NCBI GenBank assembly: GCA_902771695.1
Contig: CACXXP010000006.1
Coordinates: forward strand, 1-38,217
Length of the DNA: 38,217 nt
Direction: 5' to 3'
DNA from: an uncultured Pseudomonadota bacterium
Lineage (GTDB): Bacteria > Pseudomonadota > Alphaproteobacteria > Rs-D84
Part shown: in pieces, positions 1 through 7,918 of the stretch
Position numbering within the stretch: position 1 is the first letter of the stretch
Layout: each line of letters opens with the position of its first letter
The notes under the pieces: model-generated
Databases searched by the model: none
What the model was told of the DNA's origin: nothing
The model's input: only the letters and a program-made list of their open reading frames with translations
Position numbers and translations under genes: made by a program

Positions 1-466
1 CCAATCCGCCAACATATACATGGTTTTTATAAATTTGTGGGGTTGCGATAATATCAACAACTGATGCGCCCCCCATCATATTTGTTGGACGATACACATC
101 CGCAATCCATACAATTTGACGATTTTTAGCATTTACTTTGACCAATTCACCGGTTGACAGTCCCGCATATACATAATTGCCATTACATATTGGGTGTTTG
201 TCACCGGCAACATATGTATTCGTTGCAAATCCCGAAAACACCTTGCGTTCCCCATCCCATATTGTATTGTCGTTTTTCTGGGTATACGGGCAATCTTGGG
301 TGTTTATGGTTGCAATACCTTCGGTCACATTTGGCACATTTGTATTCAGAATATTTAATGAATTTGATGCAAATATATCATCCCGCACGCCCGGCAATAT
401 CGGGTCGTGTTTATCACACGCAGTAACCGCCATACAAACACCAAATAAAAATGCAATTTTCCGCAT
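1..466 (-). CDS. bamB: BamB outer-membrane assembly lipoprotein, N-terminal part (cut by window edge)
   Basis: BamB is the beta-propeller lipoprotein of the BAM complex that helps insert outer-membrane barrels. About 155 residues are visible; the C-terminus lies beyond base 1. I read this start myself: ATG at 466-464, seven bases after the stop of the upstream TPR gene, with AAGG as ribosome site. The protein opens with a signal peptide ending in a lipobox (V-T-A-C, Cys17). Further in come a PQQ-propeller blade (VYAGLSTGELVKVNAKN) and the BamB-typical V-V-D-I-I-A-T-P followed by V-Y-V-G-G. The neighbouring TPR membrane protein is the usual alphaproteobacterial partner gene. The family call rests on these motifs plus context. 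Confidence 0.82.
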   Translation of the reverse strand, partial: MRKIAFLFGVCMAVTACDKHDPILPGVRDDIFASNSLNILNTNVPNVTEGIATINTQDCPYTQKNDNTIWDGERKVFSGFATNTYVAGDKHPICNGNYVYAGLSTGELVKVNAKNRQIVWIADVYRPTNMMGGASVVDIIATPQIYKNHVYVGGL

Positions 467-473
467 GTAAATA

Positions 474-1124
474 TTACCTTAAACTTTCAGCATTTGATTT
501 CAGAACCGCCGGTGCATTTGAATCACTGATTATTTTATCCAACCATTTGTTTGCCGCATCACGATTACCAACCGACAAATATTTTTGAGCAATGGTCAAT
601 GAAGCAGTGTAATAAAATGGCGATTTTTTTGTATCCAATGGTTTCAGATATTCTGCCACGGCATCTGCATCCATTTCATCGCCGCGAATACTGACGACAT
701 GCATACGCGCCAAATCACGAAATTCCTGTGTTTTTCCGTCTTTAACCAATTCGTCCAATTTTGTAACATCTTTGTCCAAGATATACGCCTGGAACATGGC
801 CAAATCGGCGGTTGCGCCCGATGTATTACGCGCAATTCCGACCAATGCGTTGGCATCCGTATCTTCCAATGCCGTTTCGTAATTTTCGGCCGTTGCCATC
901 TTTGACGCATTATGCGCGCGAATACCAATTTGTATGGATGTTATGATTATCATTATAACCAAAGCACCCGCAATAATATAATTGCCGTATTTTTTCAGAA
1001 ATTGCTGTGTTTTTTCGTTATTAACGTCTTCCCAGACCTCACGATACAGCGCATCTTCGGCATGTTCTTGATATGTTTTTTGTGGGGCTTTGACTTTTTT
1101 GTTTCTTTCCAGCATGTTTGCCAT
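474..1124 (-). CDS. YfgM-like TPR inner-membrane protein upstream of bamB
   Basis: A 216-residue protein with a soluble N-terminal stretch (1-47), one membrane helix at about 48-67 and a periplasmic TPR-like helical domain, the layout of the TPR_21/YfgM family. YfgM of E. coli works with periplasmic chaperones near the Sec translocon; the same role here is inference from family and from co-transcription with bamB. An upstream ATG at 1202 would extend it across the rpoH start. I chose 1124 because AGGAG lies eight bases upstream of it, and because the extension is lysine/isoleucine-rich and lies over the rpoH promoter. No clear promoter of its own was found in the 66-base divergent gap. Confidence 0.85.
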   Translation of the reverse strand: MANMLERNKKVKAPQKTYQEHAEDALYREVWEDVNNEKTQQFLKKYGNYIIAGALVIMIIITSIQIGIRAHNASKMATAENYETALEDTDANALVGIARNTSGATADLAMFQAYILDKDVTKLDELVKDGKTQEFRDLARMHVVSIRGDEMDADAVAEYLKPLDTKKSPFYYTASLTIAQKYLSVGNRDAANKWLDKIISDSNAPAVLKSNAESLR

Positions 1125-1153
1125 AGAATTTTTCTCCTGTATGTTTTGGTGTC

Positions 1154-1181
1154 TTGATAATTTATATTTTATTGCTATACT
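1154..1181 (+). promoter_or_regulatory. rpoH promoter (leaderless-type)
   Basis: TTGATA at 1154-1159 and TATACT at 1176-1181 are separated by 16 bases. Only nine bases follow the -10 box before the ATG at 1191, so the predicted transcription start (about 1188) leaves a leader of roughly three bases. No Shine-Dalgarno is present. Confidence 0.7.
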
Positions 1182-1190
1182 ATAAATGTT

Positions 1191-2114
1191 ATGAAAAAGC
1201 AAATCAAGAACGCATTAGTACCAAAATCAGAAACATCTATCGCCATACCAACCTATGGTGACGAAGGCAGTTTGTCCAGTTATATCCGCGCAATCAGCCA
1301 ATTTCCGATACTTTCTGCGGAACAAGAATACGAATATGCAACAAAATGGGTAAAAGACAAAGATAATGACGCGGCCGAAAAATTATTGGTCAGCCATCTG
1401 CGTCTTGTCGTGTCGGTGGCATACGATTTTCGTAATTATGGTATTCCAGTTCAAGAATTGGTGGCCAGTGGTAACATGGGACTGATGCAGGCACTGCAAA
1501 AATTTGACCCAGAACGCGGTTTTCGGTTTTCAACATACGCAATGTTTTGGATTCGTGCCGAAATATATGAAACTATTCTTAACAACTGGTCAATCGTAAA
1601 AATTGGCACATCGGCAAATCAAAAGCGTGTTTTCTTTAATTTAGCGCGGGCAAAGCGTGCGTTGGGTATTATGGACGGAAATCTGTCCGATGAACAAACA
1701 GAAAAAATCGCCGAATACCTTAGTGTTCCTGCTGAAGATGTTAAACGCATGTCCACACGCATTGTGGCACGTGATTTATCACTTAATTCACCGGCCCATA
1801 CCACCGAACAAGAAGGTGCAGATATGCTGTCCAACATGGCAGACAATGACATCAGCATTGTTGAAAAAAGTGAACAGCATGAAATGATGACACGTGGTGG
1901 CGCGTTATTACGTAAACATTTGGCAAACTTGCCCGAACGTGATCGGGAAATATTAAAGGCACGGCGTCTATCTGAACCGGCGGCAACACTTGAAATGCTG
2001 TCAAAAAAATATAATATTTCACGTGAACGTGTGCGGCAAATAGAAGAACGTGCATATAATAAATTGCGTGATGCAATCTTGGCTGAAACCACAGGTGGTA
2101 AAAATGACAAATAA
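1191..2114 (+). CDS. rpoH: RNA polymerase sigma-32 factor RpoH
   Basis: Sigma-70 family factor of 307 residues, the usual length for RpoH. Visible are region 2.1-2.4 (LLVSHLRLVVSVAYDF, then the FSTYAMFWIRAEI core element), the RpoH-specific box around residues 143-157 (Q-K-R-V-F-F-N-L-A-R-A-K) and the region 4.2 helix-turn-helix (YNISRERVRQIEERAYNKL). RpoH directs heat-shock and proteostasis genes. The start has no Shine-Dalgarno and sits directly after a -10 box, so the mRNA looks leaderless; the 5'-UTR thermosensor known from E. coli rpoH therefore cannot be arranged in the same way. The 3' end overlaps the next gene by 11 bases. Alphaproteobacteria often carry several rpoH copies; which one this is cannot be told here. 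Confidence 0.95.
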   Translation: MKKQIKNALVPKSETSIAIPTYGDEGSLSSYIRAISQFPILSAEQEYEYATKWVKDKDNDAAEKLLVSHLRLVVSVAYDFRNYGIPVQELVASGNMGLMQALQKFDPERGFRFSTYAMFWIRAEIYETILNNWSIVKIGTSANQKRVFFNLARAKRALGIMDGNLSDEQTEKIAEYLSVPAEDVKRMSTRIVARDLSLNSPAHTTEQEGADMLSNMADNDISIVEKSEQHEMMTRGGALLRKHLANLPERDREILKARRLSEPAATLEMLSKKYNISRERVRQIEERAYNKLRDAILAETTGGKNDK

Positions 2115-3132
2115 AATATTTTCTATTGGTGCGGCATTGGCGATACTTACACCATTGCATGCGCACGCGATGAATTATAAAACAGACCATTTTAATTTTT
2201 CTCTGACGGGTTATGGAACCATCGGCATCATTGAACCAAATTTTGAAAAGCCCGATATCATTGACGATTTTCGTGTCCGCGGACAGATTGTATATATGCC
2301 ATCAAACACCCATTCTTTTGGCGCGGTATATATGTTAGATGAAGATGCGGTGTACGAAGAAAAATGGTTGCACGATGCATTCGCATTTTGGCAATGGCGC
2401 GGTGTCGGTCGTATAGAAGCCGGTTTTACGGATTCTGTTGCACATAAATTGGGATTGGGATTGCCCGATGTTGGTGGCATGCGTATAAATCATGATTCTT
2501 TGATTTATCGTAAAATGGGGACAGATGACCGCCGTCCAGTAATTGCAAATAATGAAATCACAAATGGTTCCGAAGCATTACGCTTGAATATTGTATCTGC
2601 ATCACACAGCAATGTACAATATGGGGTATCTGTGGCGGGCATTACCGGCGATTACGATTATGGGGTTGATGCCGGAATTAAAATTAAACAGTCGGCGGCA
2701 AAAACAAAATATGCGTTTTCCATTGGGGCATCATTTATGAATCATTTGGACAATTATGAGACCGCTGTTTTTGTTCCAAATGTCACGGCTGATTGGCGTG
2801 CACAATTTGCATTGGGAACAAACATTCAATATAACAGCTGGGTTTTTGCATTGAATGGTCGTTTAATTTATGATGAAAATCCAATTGGTGTTGCCGCCGA
2901 TGGTATTACCGCCGGTGCCGGTGTTAGTTATGATTTGTTGAATTACACATTGTCATTATCATATATCTTTTCTGATACAGGTATATGGCATGATGATTTT
3001 TCCAACTATGCGGACCATACTGCACTTGCATCATTTAGGTATAAATACAGCAAATATGTTGACGGTTGGACATCTGTTGGTGTATCACGCGCAGAACCGT
3101 TCTTGGCCGCTGGATTGCGTGTGACGTTCTAA
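2104..3132 (+). CDS. Porin-like outer-membrane beta-barrel protein
   Basis: A 342-residue exported protein. Residues 1-22 form a signal peptide ending L-H-A-H-A. The mature part is a run of alternating hydrophobic/polar strands rich in Gly and aromatic residues, and it ends R-V-T-F with the terminal Phe recognised by the BAM machinery; this is the pattern of a Gram-negative porin of the Porin_4 kind. The ATG at 2104 lies inside the end of rpoH (11-base overlap) behind AGGTGG, so it should be translationally coupled to the sigma factor. An upstream in-frame ATG at 2050 was rejected because it would precede the signal peptide by 18 residues. Substrate is unknown. Confidence 0.72.
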   Translation: MTNKIFSIGAALAILTPLHAHAMNYKTDHFNFSLTGYGTIGIIEPNFEKPDIIDDFRVRGQIVYMPSNTHSFGAVYMLDEDAVYEEKWLHDAFAFWQWRGVGRIEAGFTDSVAHKLGLGLPDVGGMRINHDSLIYRKMGTDDRRPVIANNEITNGSEALRLNIVSASHSNVQYGVSVAGITGDYDYGVDAGIKIKQSAAKTKYAFSIGASFMNHLDNYETAVFVPNVTADWRAQFALGTNIQYNSWVFALNGRLIYDENPIGVAADGITAGAGVSYDLLNYTLSLSYIFSDTGIWHDDFSNYADHTALASFRYKYSKYVDGWTSVGVSRAEPFLAAGLRVTF

Positions 3133-3192
3133 ATAACGCGGCACTTGACAACATACAACAACAAATAAAAGATTCACGTTGAAATTATTAAA

Positions 3193-3220
3193 AAACGCCC
3201 CGTTTGGGGCGTTTCTTTTT
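3193..3220 (+). terminator. Intrinsic terminator after the porin-like gene
   Basis: A nine-base-pair stem (AAACGCCCC / GGGGCGTTT) with a GTTT tetraloop is followed by a T-rich run. The A-rich left flank may let it also serve the converging TPR gene. Confidence 0.9.
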
Positions 3221-3232
3221 ATATGTTTTTTT

Positions 3233-4216
3233 TTACTGTAATGCCTCTATCAATTTTTGTAATCTATCGGCGGTTTCAGTATCATTCAGTGATGTTGCAA
3301 TCGCATATGCAGATTCCAAATCTGTCCGTGCCGCTGCAACATTACCAATATTCAGATTTAACCCCGCGGACTTTTCAAAATAAGTCATCGCATGCATAGA
3401 TAAATCTTCTTTTTGTTCCATCGTGGTTGTTCCCTGAATTTGTTCGGAAATAACACGTATTGCCGATGTGTAATCATTTATTGCATTACCATATTCACCA
3501 ATCGCGGTATACGCTTCGGCACGTTCCGCATACACAGACGGACTGACGGTGCCTTCGGGGCGTGCAAGCGAATTCGTATAATCTGCAACTGCACCTTCCC
3601 AATTCTTGGTCCACAAATTCAATTGACCACGTTTGGCATACAAATCACGCAATTGCAAAACTTCGTTTGGTTTCGCCGCATATGATGCAATTGAATTATT
3701 TATATCGGTCAATGCTGATTCGAAATCTTCCAAACGAGTGTTCAACAAAGAACGATCATAATACGCAACTGAATTTGTATTATCTCTTTCCAGTGCGGCA
3801 TTAAAATCATTCATTGCCGATTGGTAATCACCAGATTGCATATACGCTTCGCCACGCAAGATATATGCATCTATCATTTCTTCGTCTGCCGCAATCGCCG
3901 CAGTTAAATCCGCAAATGCAGATTCCATATTTCCAGCCAAGATTTCACTTTTACCACGGGTATAATAATCAGATGCACGCATCAAATTTTCTTCGGTGAT
4001 ATCACTGCCCGCAACTGGTATTGCCTTGGCTGACACATGACTGCGCCCAAGAATATAAAATGTTGCCGCAATAAAGAACAATATTATAAACCAATAAACA
4101 TAAATAGACATAGACCACGATGAACCATTACGTGCCGAACGTTCAGATGTTTTGATTTGAACGCCACGAACCGCGGCCACCTTGGTTTGTGTTTTCTTTG
4201 TTATTTTTTTCTTCAT
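3233..4216 (-). CDS. Membrane-anchored tetratricopeptide repeat protein
   Basis: A 327-residue protein with a very basic 36-residue N-terminus (K/R-rich, cytoplasmic), one membrane helix at about 37-57 and a long extracytoplasmic TPR array. Repeat signatures include A-Y-I-L-R-G-E-A-Y-M-Q-S-G-D-Y and further A-x-x-D-Y/F-x-x-A-L units up to about residue 250. TPR arrays bind partner proteins; no catalytic domain is visible and the specific role is unknown. The start at 4216 has AGGGAG six bases upstream and a good promoter of its own located inside the upstream rluB end, so it can be transcribed independently. Confidence 0.8.
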   Translation of the reverse strand: MKKKITKKTQTKVAAVRGVQIKTSERSARNGSSWSMSIYVYWFIILFFIAATFYILGRSHVSAKAIPVAGSDITEENLMRASDYYTRGKSEILAGNMESAFADLTAAIAADEEMIDAYILRGEAYMQSGDYQSAMNDFNAALERDNTNSVAYYDRSLLNTRLEDFESALTDINNSIASYAAKPNEVLQLRDLYAKRGQLNLWTKNWEGAVADYTNSLARPEGTVSPSVYAERAEAYTAIGEYGNAINDYTSAIRVISEQIQGTTTMEQKEDLSMHAMTYFEKSAGLNLNIGNVAAARTDLESAYAIATSLNDTETADRLQKLIEALQ

Positions 4217-4241
4217 GTGAATCTCCCTTCCTTATGTTCGC

Positions 4242-4271
4242 ATTATAGAGAAGATTTTATAAGCGCGTCAA
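4242..4271 (-). promoter_or_regulatory. Promoter of the TPR membrane-protein gene
   Basis: On the minus strand TTGACG (4271-4266) and TATAAT (4247-4242) are separated by 18 bases. The predicted start of transcription is near 4235, giving a normal short leader that contains AAGGAAGGGAG. The promoter overlaps the last codons of rluB. Confidence 0.7.
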
Positions 4272-4944
4272 TTGTTTTTTCATCCAGTTCAACAATTTTT
4301 CCAGTCGGAATATTTTTTATACTAACAGGCCCATACATTATGCGATGCAGGGTGCGCACCGGTAATCCACAATGCTTTAAAACGATACGGATTTCATTCT
4401 TTTTACCTTCGGTCACAGTGATGCGTAAACGTTTATCGGGCATGATTTCTATTTTCATTGGCCGATATTTAATTCCATCAACCGTGGCACCTTGACGCGC
4501 CTTGTCCAATCGCGACATATTTGTTCCAACAACATCTGCAATATAAACACGTGGAATATCAGAATTTGGTAGGGTCAATTTTCGTGCCAACAATCCATCA
4601 TTCGTCATCAATAACAAACCCGTGGTTTTGTAATCTAATCGTCCCACATATCGCAAGTTATGGTATTCGCGTGGCAATACGTCATATATCGTATTCCGAC
4701 CACGTGGGTCACGCGTTGTTGTCACGGTATCTATGGGTTTATGAAATGCGTAAACACGCGTATCTTGACGGGAAACCACTTTTTCCCCATCTATTTTTAT
4801 TTCATCATTGGTATCAACAAAATGAACCGGTGTTTTTATAACTTCACCATTTACCAATACGCGTCCCTCTGCAATCATTTGTTCGGCACCACGACGTGAT
4901 GTCACCCCAGAATCCGCAATAAATTTTGCAATTCTTATTTTCAT
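4243..4944 (-). CDS. rluB: RsuA/RluB-family rRNA pseudouridine synthase
   Basis: A 233-residue enzyme with an N-terminal S4 RNA-binding domain (residues 1-50, including SRRGAEQMIAEGRVLVNG) and a catalytic domain whose G-R-L-D motif at 101-104 supplies the catalytic Asp104, followed by TTGLLLMTNDG. Family members isomerise a single uridine in 23S (RluB, RluE, RluF) or 16S (RsuA) rRNA. RluB is the usual alphaproteobacterial member, but the sequence alone does not prove the target base. Its ATG overlaps the stop of rsmE as ATGA, so both rRNA-modifying enzymes are translationally coupled. Confidence 0.88.
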   Translation of the reverse strand: MKIRIAKFIADSGVTSRRGAEQMIAEGRVLVNGEVIKTPVHFVDTNDEIKIDGEKVVSRQDTRVYAFHKPIDTVTTTRDPRGRNTIYDVLPREYHNLRYVGRLDYKTTGLLLMTNDGLLARKLTLPNSDIPRVYIADVVGTNMSRLDKARQGATVDGIKYRPMKIEIMPDKRLRITVTEGKKNEIRIVLKHCGLPVRTLHRIMYGPVSIKNIPTGKIVELDEKTIDALIKSSL

Positions 4945-5600
4945 TTTTTTATCTTTTCAATTGCGACCACGGCGGCAACTTCGGCACGCAAAATTGTACT
5001 GCCCAACGATACTGGAATTGCACCCGCATTATCTAATGCGGTAAATTCGGCATCAGAAAAACCACCTTCGGGACCAACCAAAATTCCATTTACACCATTT
5101 GGAATTGCAACCGGATTTTTACTGCCATATGCAAAACGTTCATCGGCAAAACAGATTTTTGATAAATCCAGTTTTGCAAACGATACTGGTGATAATATTT
5201 CGGGCACACTGTTGCGATTTGATTGTTCAGATGATTCTATGGCAATTTTTTTCATGCGTTCCCAATTTACATGACCCGCAACAGTCCGTTCAGTAATCAC
5301 CGGCTGAAAACATGCCACACCCATTTGGGTCGCCATATTTATCAAATCATCTGTGCGTTTAATTGGTGCGAAATATAGTATTATATTAGACGATGGGTCT
5401 GTATGATTTGTCTTGTTCCCAACAATCAAATTTTTTCCGTCATCTGACAACATTGCCGAAAATTCATTTCCTGCACCAAACACCAAACAATTTCTGGTTC
5501 GCATAACATGTCCCAAATAATGAGACACTTCGCGTGATGCCGGGATTATGTCGCCAGATTTCAGTTCATCACCGATAAAAATTCTTGGAATATTTTTCAT
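4941..5600 (-). CDS. rsmE: 16S rRNA m3U1498 methyltransferase RsmE
   Basis: A 219-residue SPOUT methyltransferase. Typical marks are the N-terminal PUA-like part (IPRIFIGDEL ... VSHYLGHVMR), the E-x-x-E-Q-S-N-R-N-S-V-P segment at 122-133, G-P-E-G-G-F at 177-182 and S-L-G-S-T-I-L-R-A-E at 198-207, which form the knot that binds S-adenosylmethionine. It methylates U1498 of 16S rRNA. A start at 5651 is possible in frame, but the family begins with this Pro-Arg-hydrophobic stretch, so 5600 is preferred. No Shine-Dalgarno is visible upstream. The next gene, rluB, overlaps by four bases. Confidence 0.93.
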   Translation of the reverse strand: MKNIPRIFIGDELKSGDIIPASREVSHYLGHVMRTRNCLVFGAGNEFSAMLSDDGKNLIVGNKTNHTDPSSNIILYFAPIKRTDDLINMATQMGVACFQPVITERTVAGHVNWERMKKIAIESSEQSNRNSVPEILSPVSFAKLDLSKICFADERFAYGSKNPVAIPNGVNGILVGPEGGFSDAEFTALDNAGAIPVSLGSTILRAEVAAVVAIEKIKK

Positions 5601-5619
5601 TAAAATTTTATTTCCATGC

Positions 5620-5648
5620 TTTATAAAATTCGTTTTTTCTGTTATAAT
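5620..5648 (+). promoter_or_regulatory. Promoter of the coupling-ATPase operon (leaderless-type)
   Basis: A perfect TATAAT at 5643-5648 is preceded after 17 bases by a weak TTTATA (5620-5625). Nine bases separate the -10 box from the ATG at 5658, and there is no Shine-Dalgarno, so the mRNA is predicted to be leaderless. Confidence 0.6.
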
Positions 5649-5657
5649 CATAACACG

Positions 5658-7916
5658 ATGGCTGAAAAGTTCAAGATTTTATCTGCTGGGAAAGACAGCA
5701 AGGGTTTGAATATATTCAAATCCACTGCCTATAAAGAGCATGAACAAACCCCAATAGCCCAGGCATTCTGGTCAATTCGTTGGGCTATTGCAGTATGGAT
5801 TATATGCGCACTGGCGTTTTGCTTCGCATTTGTTTTAGAACACATTTGGCGTTATGGATGGTCCCCAGCAACAGCGATGTGGATAAAAATCTATTTCAAA
5901 AATGCCTTTTCTTCGGCCGGATTGTCGGTTGTTGCAGAAATTCCATATTGGGCCCTGCGTTGTATAATGCATCCAGATTTTGCATGCATCGTTCCATTTT
6001 TTCCGATAATTGCGTTCTTTTTGTTAAACGACGATACATTGAAAAAGGAATTTAATCCGAACGGTAAAGACGAATATGACAAACGGTCTGGGCGCGAAGC
6101 AAACAAGAAAGATGTGGAAGACATGGGTCTGTATGGCGGATTCATGATGTTGCTTGGGTATTTCAAGGGGAAACCGTTAAAATTACCCAAAACAACATCT
6201 GTTTTGTGTTTGGCGCCTCCGGGAACTGGTAAAACCCAAGGTATCGTGTTCCCGACTATTTTTGAATGCCCGGATGTGTCCATGATTATAAACGACCCAA
6301 AGCCCGAAATTGACGCGGGGTCCAGTGGTTATCGTTCCGAAAAGGTTGGGCCGGTGTTCATTATGAATTGGGCGGGTCAAGACGAGCCAGAAAAAGGTAT
6401 TTATTACCCATCATGGAATCCTTTGTCGCCGGGCCACATCCCGTTTGCCACAGAACAACGCGAATTATACGTTGACTATATCTGCGATGTACTGGTTCCT
6501 GATGCTGTTGGCAGCAGTGCTGACCCGCACTGGACCCAAGCAGGTCGTGCAGGTTTGGCCGGATTTATACAGTTCATTGTTTCTAAAATTGAACGCGCCA
6601 AGGCCGATGATTATTTCTATGGGCGTCTGCAATCTGGGACATTTGACGCGGATGATGCGGCGGTGTTATCAGATTATTACTTTTCCATGATAAATGACCC
6701 AAATGCGTTTGCGGCGATGGGTTTAATAAACAAGGGCGAACTAAACGCAATGAACTATGTCCATATTGGTACATGGGCAAACATTCCCCAGGCGTGGCTT
6801 GGCAAAGAAGCATCGTTTTCAATGATGTTGGATTGGATGACCGAGGCCCAAATTGCTGTTGCCGCGAATTTAGCAGAACGTCAAAAGCAAGGCGACCAAA
6901 CCGTTATGATGGCCGACCCAATGAAAGATTGGTTGGAAAGCGCGGTTAATGAATGTCGCTCTTTTGCATATTCCAATCGTGCGGTCGCAGAATTAACAAA
7001 ACTTGCCAACACACCTTCAACGGAACGTGGGTCTATTATTTCAACAATTTTAACTGGGCTGGCTATATTCCGCAATGCCGCCGTCCGCAACAGAACATCC
7101 CATTCGGATTTCCATTTCTGTGATATACGTGGTATGGTTGACCCACGTGATGGTAAAATGAAACCGGTCACAGTTTATCTGTCGGTCAATATGGTTGATG
7201 CCAAGGCATTAACCCCTATTACATCCATGTTTGTTGAAACGATGTCAAACTTCTTGCTTGCCAATCCACCGGGGGCGGTTGGGCGTAGTGGTGAAAAAAT
7301 GGGGCCATATCCAGTGTTATTCCTGCTGGATGAAATGCCGAAAATGCAAAAAATGCAGGCCGTTATCCAAGGGCCCGATGTCGGTCGTAGTCAGAAAATA
7401 TCATACATGTTCATCGGCCAGGACATCCACCAGATTCAAGAAAAATATGGTGCAGATGCCGCATCAACCATTATGTCAACCACTGCGGCCAAGATTATAT
7501 TCCGTCAAAATGATTTTGATACCGCAAAACGTTTTGCCGATATGATACCGACCAAAATTACAACAGAAAAGAAAAAGGTCAAAGGCCCAGATGGTAAAGA
7601 AACAGAAAACAAAGAAAAGAAAGAAGAACCGGTATTCAGTCCATTTGATTTAATGAAATTGAAGGTAACCGTTGGTGGTAAACCGGCCGAAGCCGTTATT
7701 ATATACGAAGGTTATAACCATCGTCCGATTAAGGCGGAAATGCGCATGGCATTCAGTGATCCAAAAATGTCTGGATATATAAAAATGGGCCGCTGTTCAC
7801 CATTGCCAGAATTCTTGATTCCAACACATCATGCAATTTTGGAATATACCGGCATACCACGGTATTACAACCCACAAACAAACGAATTGAAAGATTTGAC
7901 CCCGGTCACATTATAA
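5658..7916 (+). CDS. VirD4/TraG-type type IV secretion coupling ATPase
   Basis: A 752-residue inner-membrane ATPase of the type IV coupling protein family, which hands DNA or protein substrates to a type IV secretion channel. Membrane helices lie at about 42-64 and 106-124, followed by a cytoplasmic RecA-like domain with Walker A (A-P-P-G-T-G-K-T, 186-193) and Walker B (V-L-F-L-L-D-E, 553-559). Between them is the family segment FIMNWAGQDEPEKG ... YPSWNPLSPG. A Lys/Glu-rich insert (about 637-658) sits near the C-terminus. Start at 5658 was chosen over the in-frame ATG at 5616 because of the adjoining -10 box. No other secretion-channel gene is in the window, so whether it serves conjugation, effector export or something else is open. 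Two lipoprotein genes follow within the same operon. Confidence 0.88.
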   Translation: MAEKFKILSAGKDSKGLNIFKSTAYKEHEQTPIAQAFWSIRWAIAVWIICALAFCFAFVLEHIWRYGWSPATAMWIKIYFKNAFSSAGLSVVAEIPYWALRCIMHPDFACIVPFFPIIAFFLLNDDTLKKEFNPNGKDEYDKRSGREANKKDVEDMGLYGGFMMLLGYFKGKPLKLPKTTSVLCLAPPGTGKTQGIVFPTIFECPDVSMIINDPKPEIDAGSSGYRSEKVGPVFIMNWAGQDEPEKGIYYPSWNPLSPGHIPFATEQRELYVDYICDVLVPDAVGSSADPHWTQAGRAGLAGFIQFIVSKIERAKADDYFYGRLQSGTFDADDAAVLSDYYFSMINDPNAFAAMGLINKGELNAMNYVHIGTWANIPQAWLGKEASFSMMLDWMTEAQIAVAANLAERQKQGDQTVMMADPMKDWLESAVNECRSFAYSNRAVAELTKLANTPSTERGSIISTILTGLAIFRNAAVRNRTSHSDFHFCDIRGMVDPRDGKMKPVTVYLSVNMVDAKALTPITSMFVETMSNFLLANPPGAVGRSGEKMGPYPVLFLLDEMPKMQKMQAVIQGPDVGRSQKISYMFIGQDIHQIQEKYGADAASTIMSTTAAKIIFRQNDFDTAKRFADMIPTKITTEKKKVKGPDGKETENKEKKEEPVFSPFDLMKLKVTVGGKPAEAVIIYEGYNHRPIKAEMRMAFSDPKMSGYIKMGRCSPLPEFLIPTHHAILEYTGIPRYYNPQTNELKDLTPVTL

Positions 7917-7918
7917 CA

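Noticed and set aside
1125-1202. Longer N-terminus for the TPR membrane protein
   Set aside because: The extension lies across the rpoH promoter and start, and the ATG at 1124 has a good ribosome site.
1619-2110. Open frame of 163 codons on the minus strand opposite rpoH
   Set aside because: It mirrors the coding pattern of rpoH, is Ser/Arg-rich without any domain and has no ribosome site.
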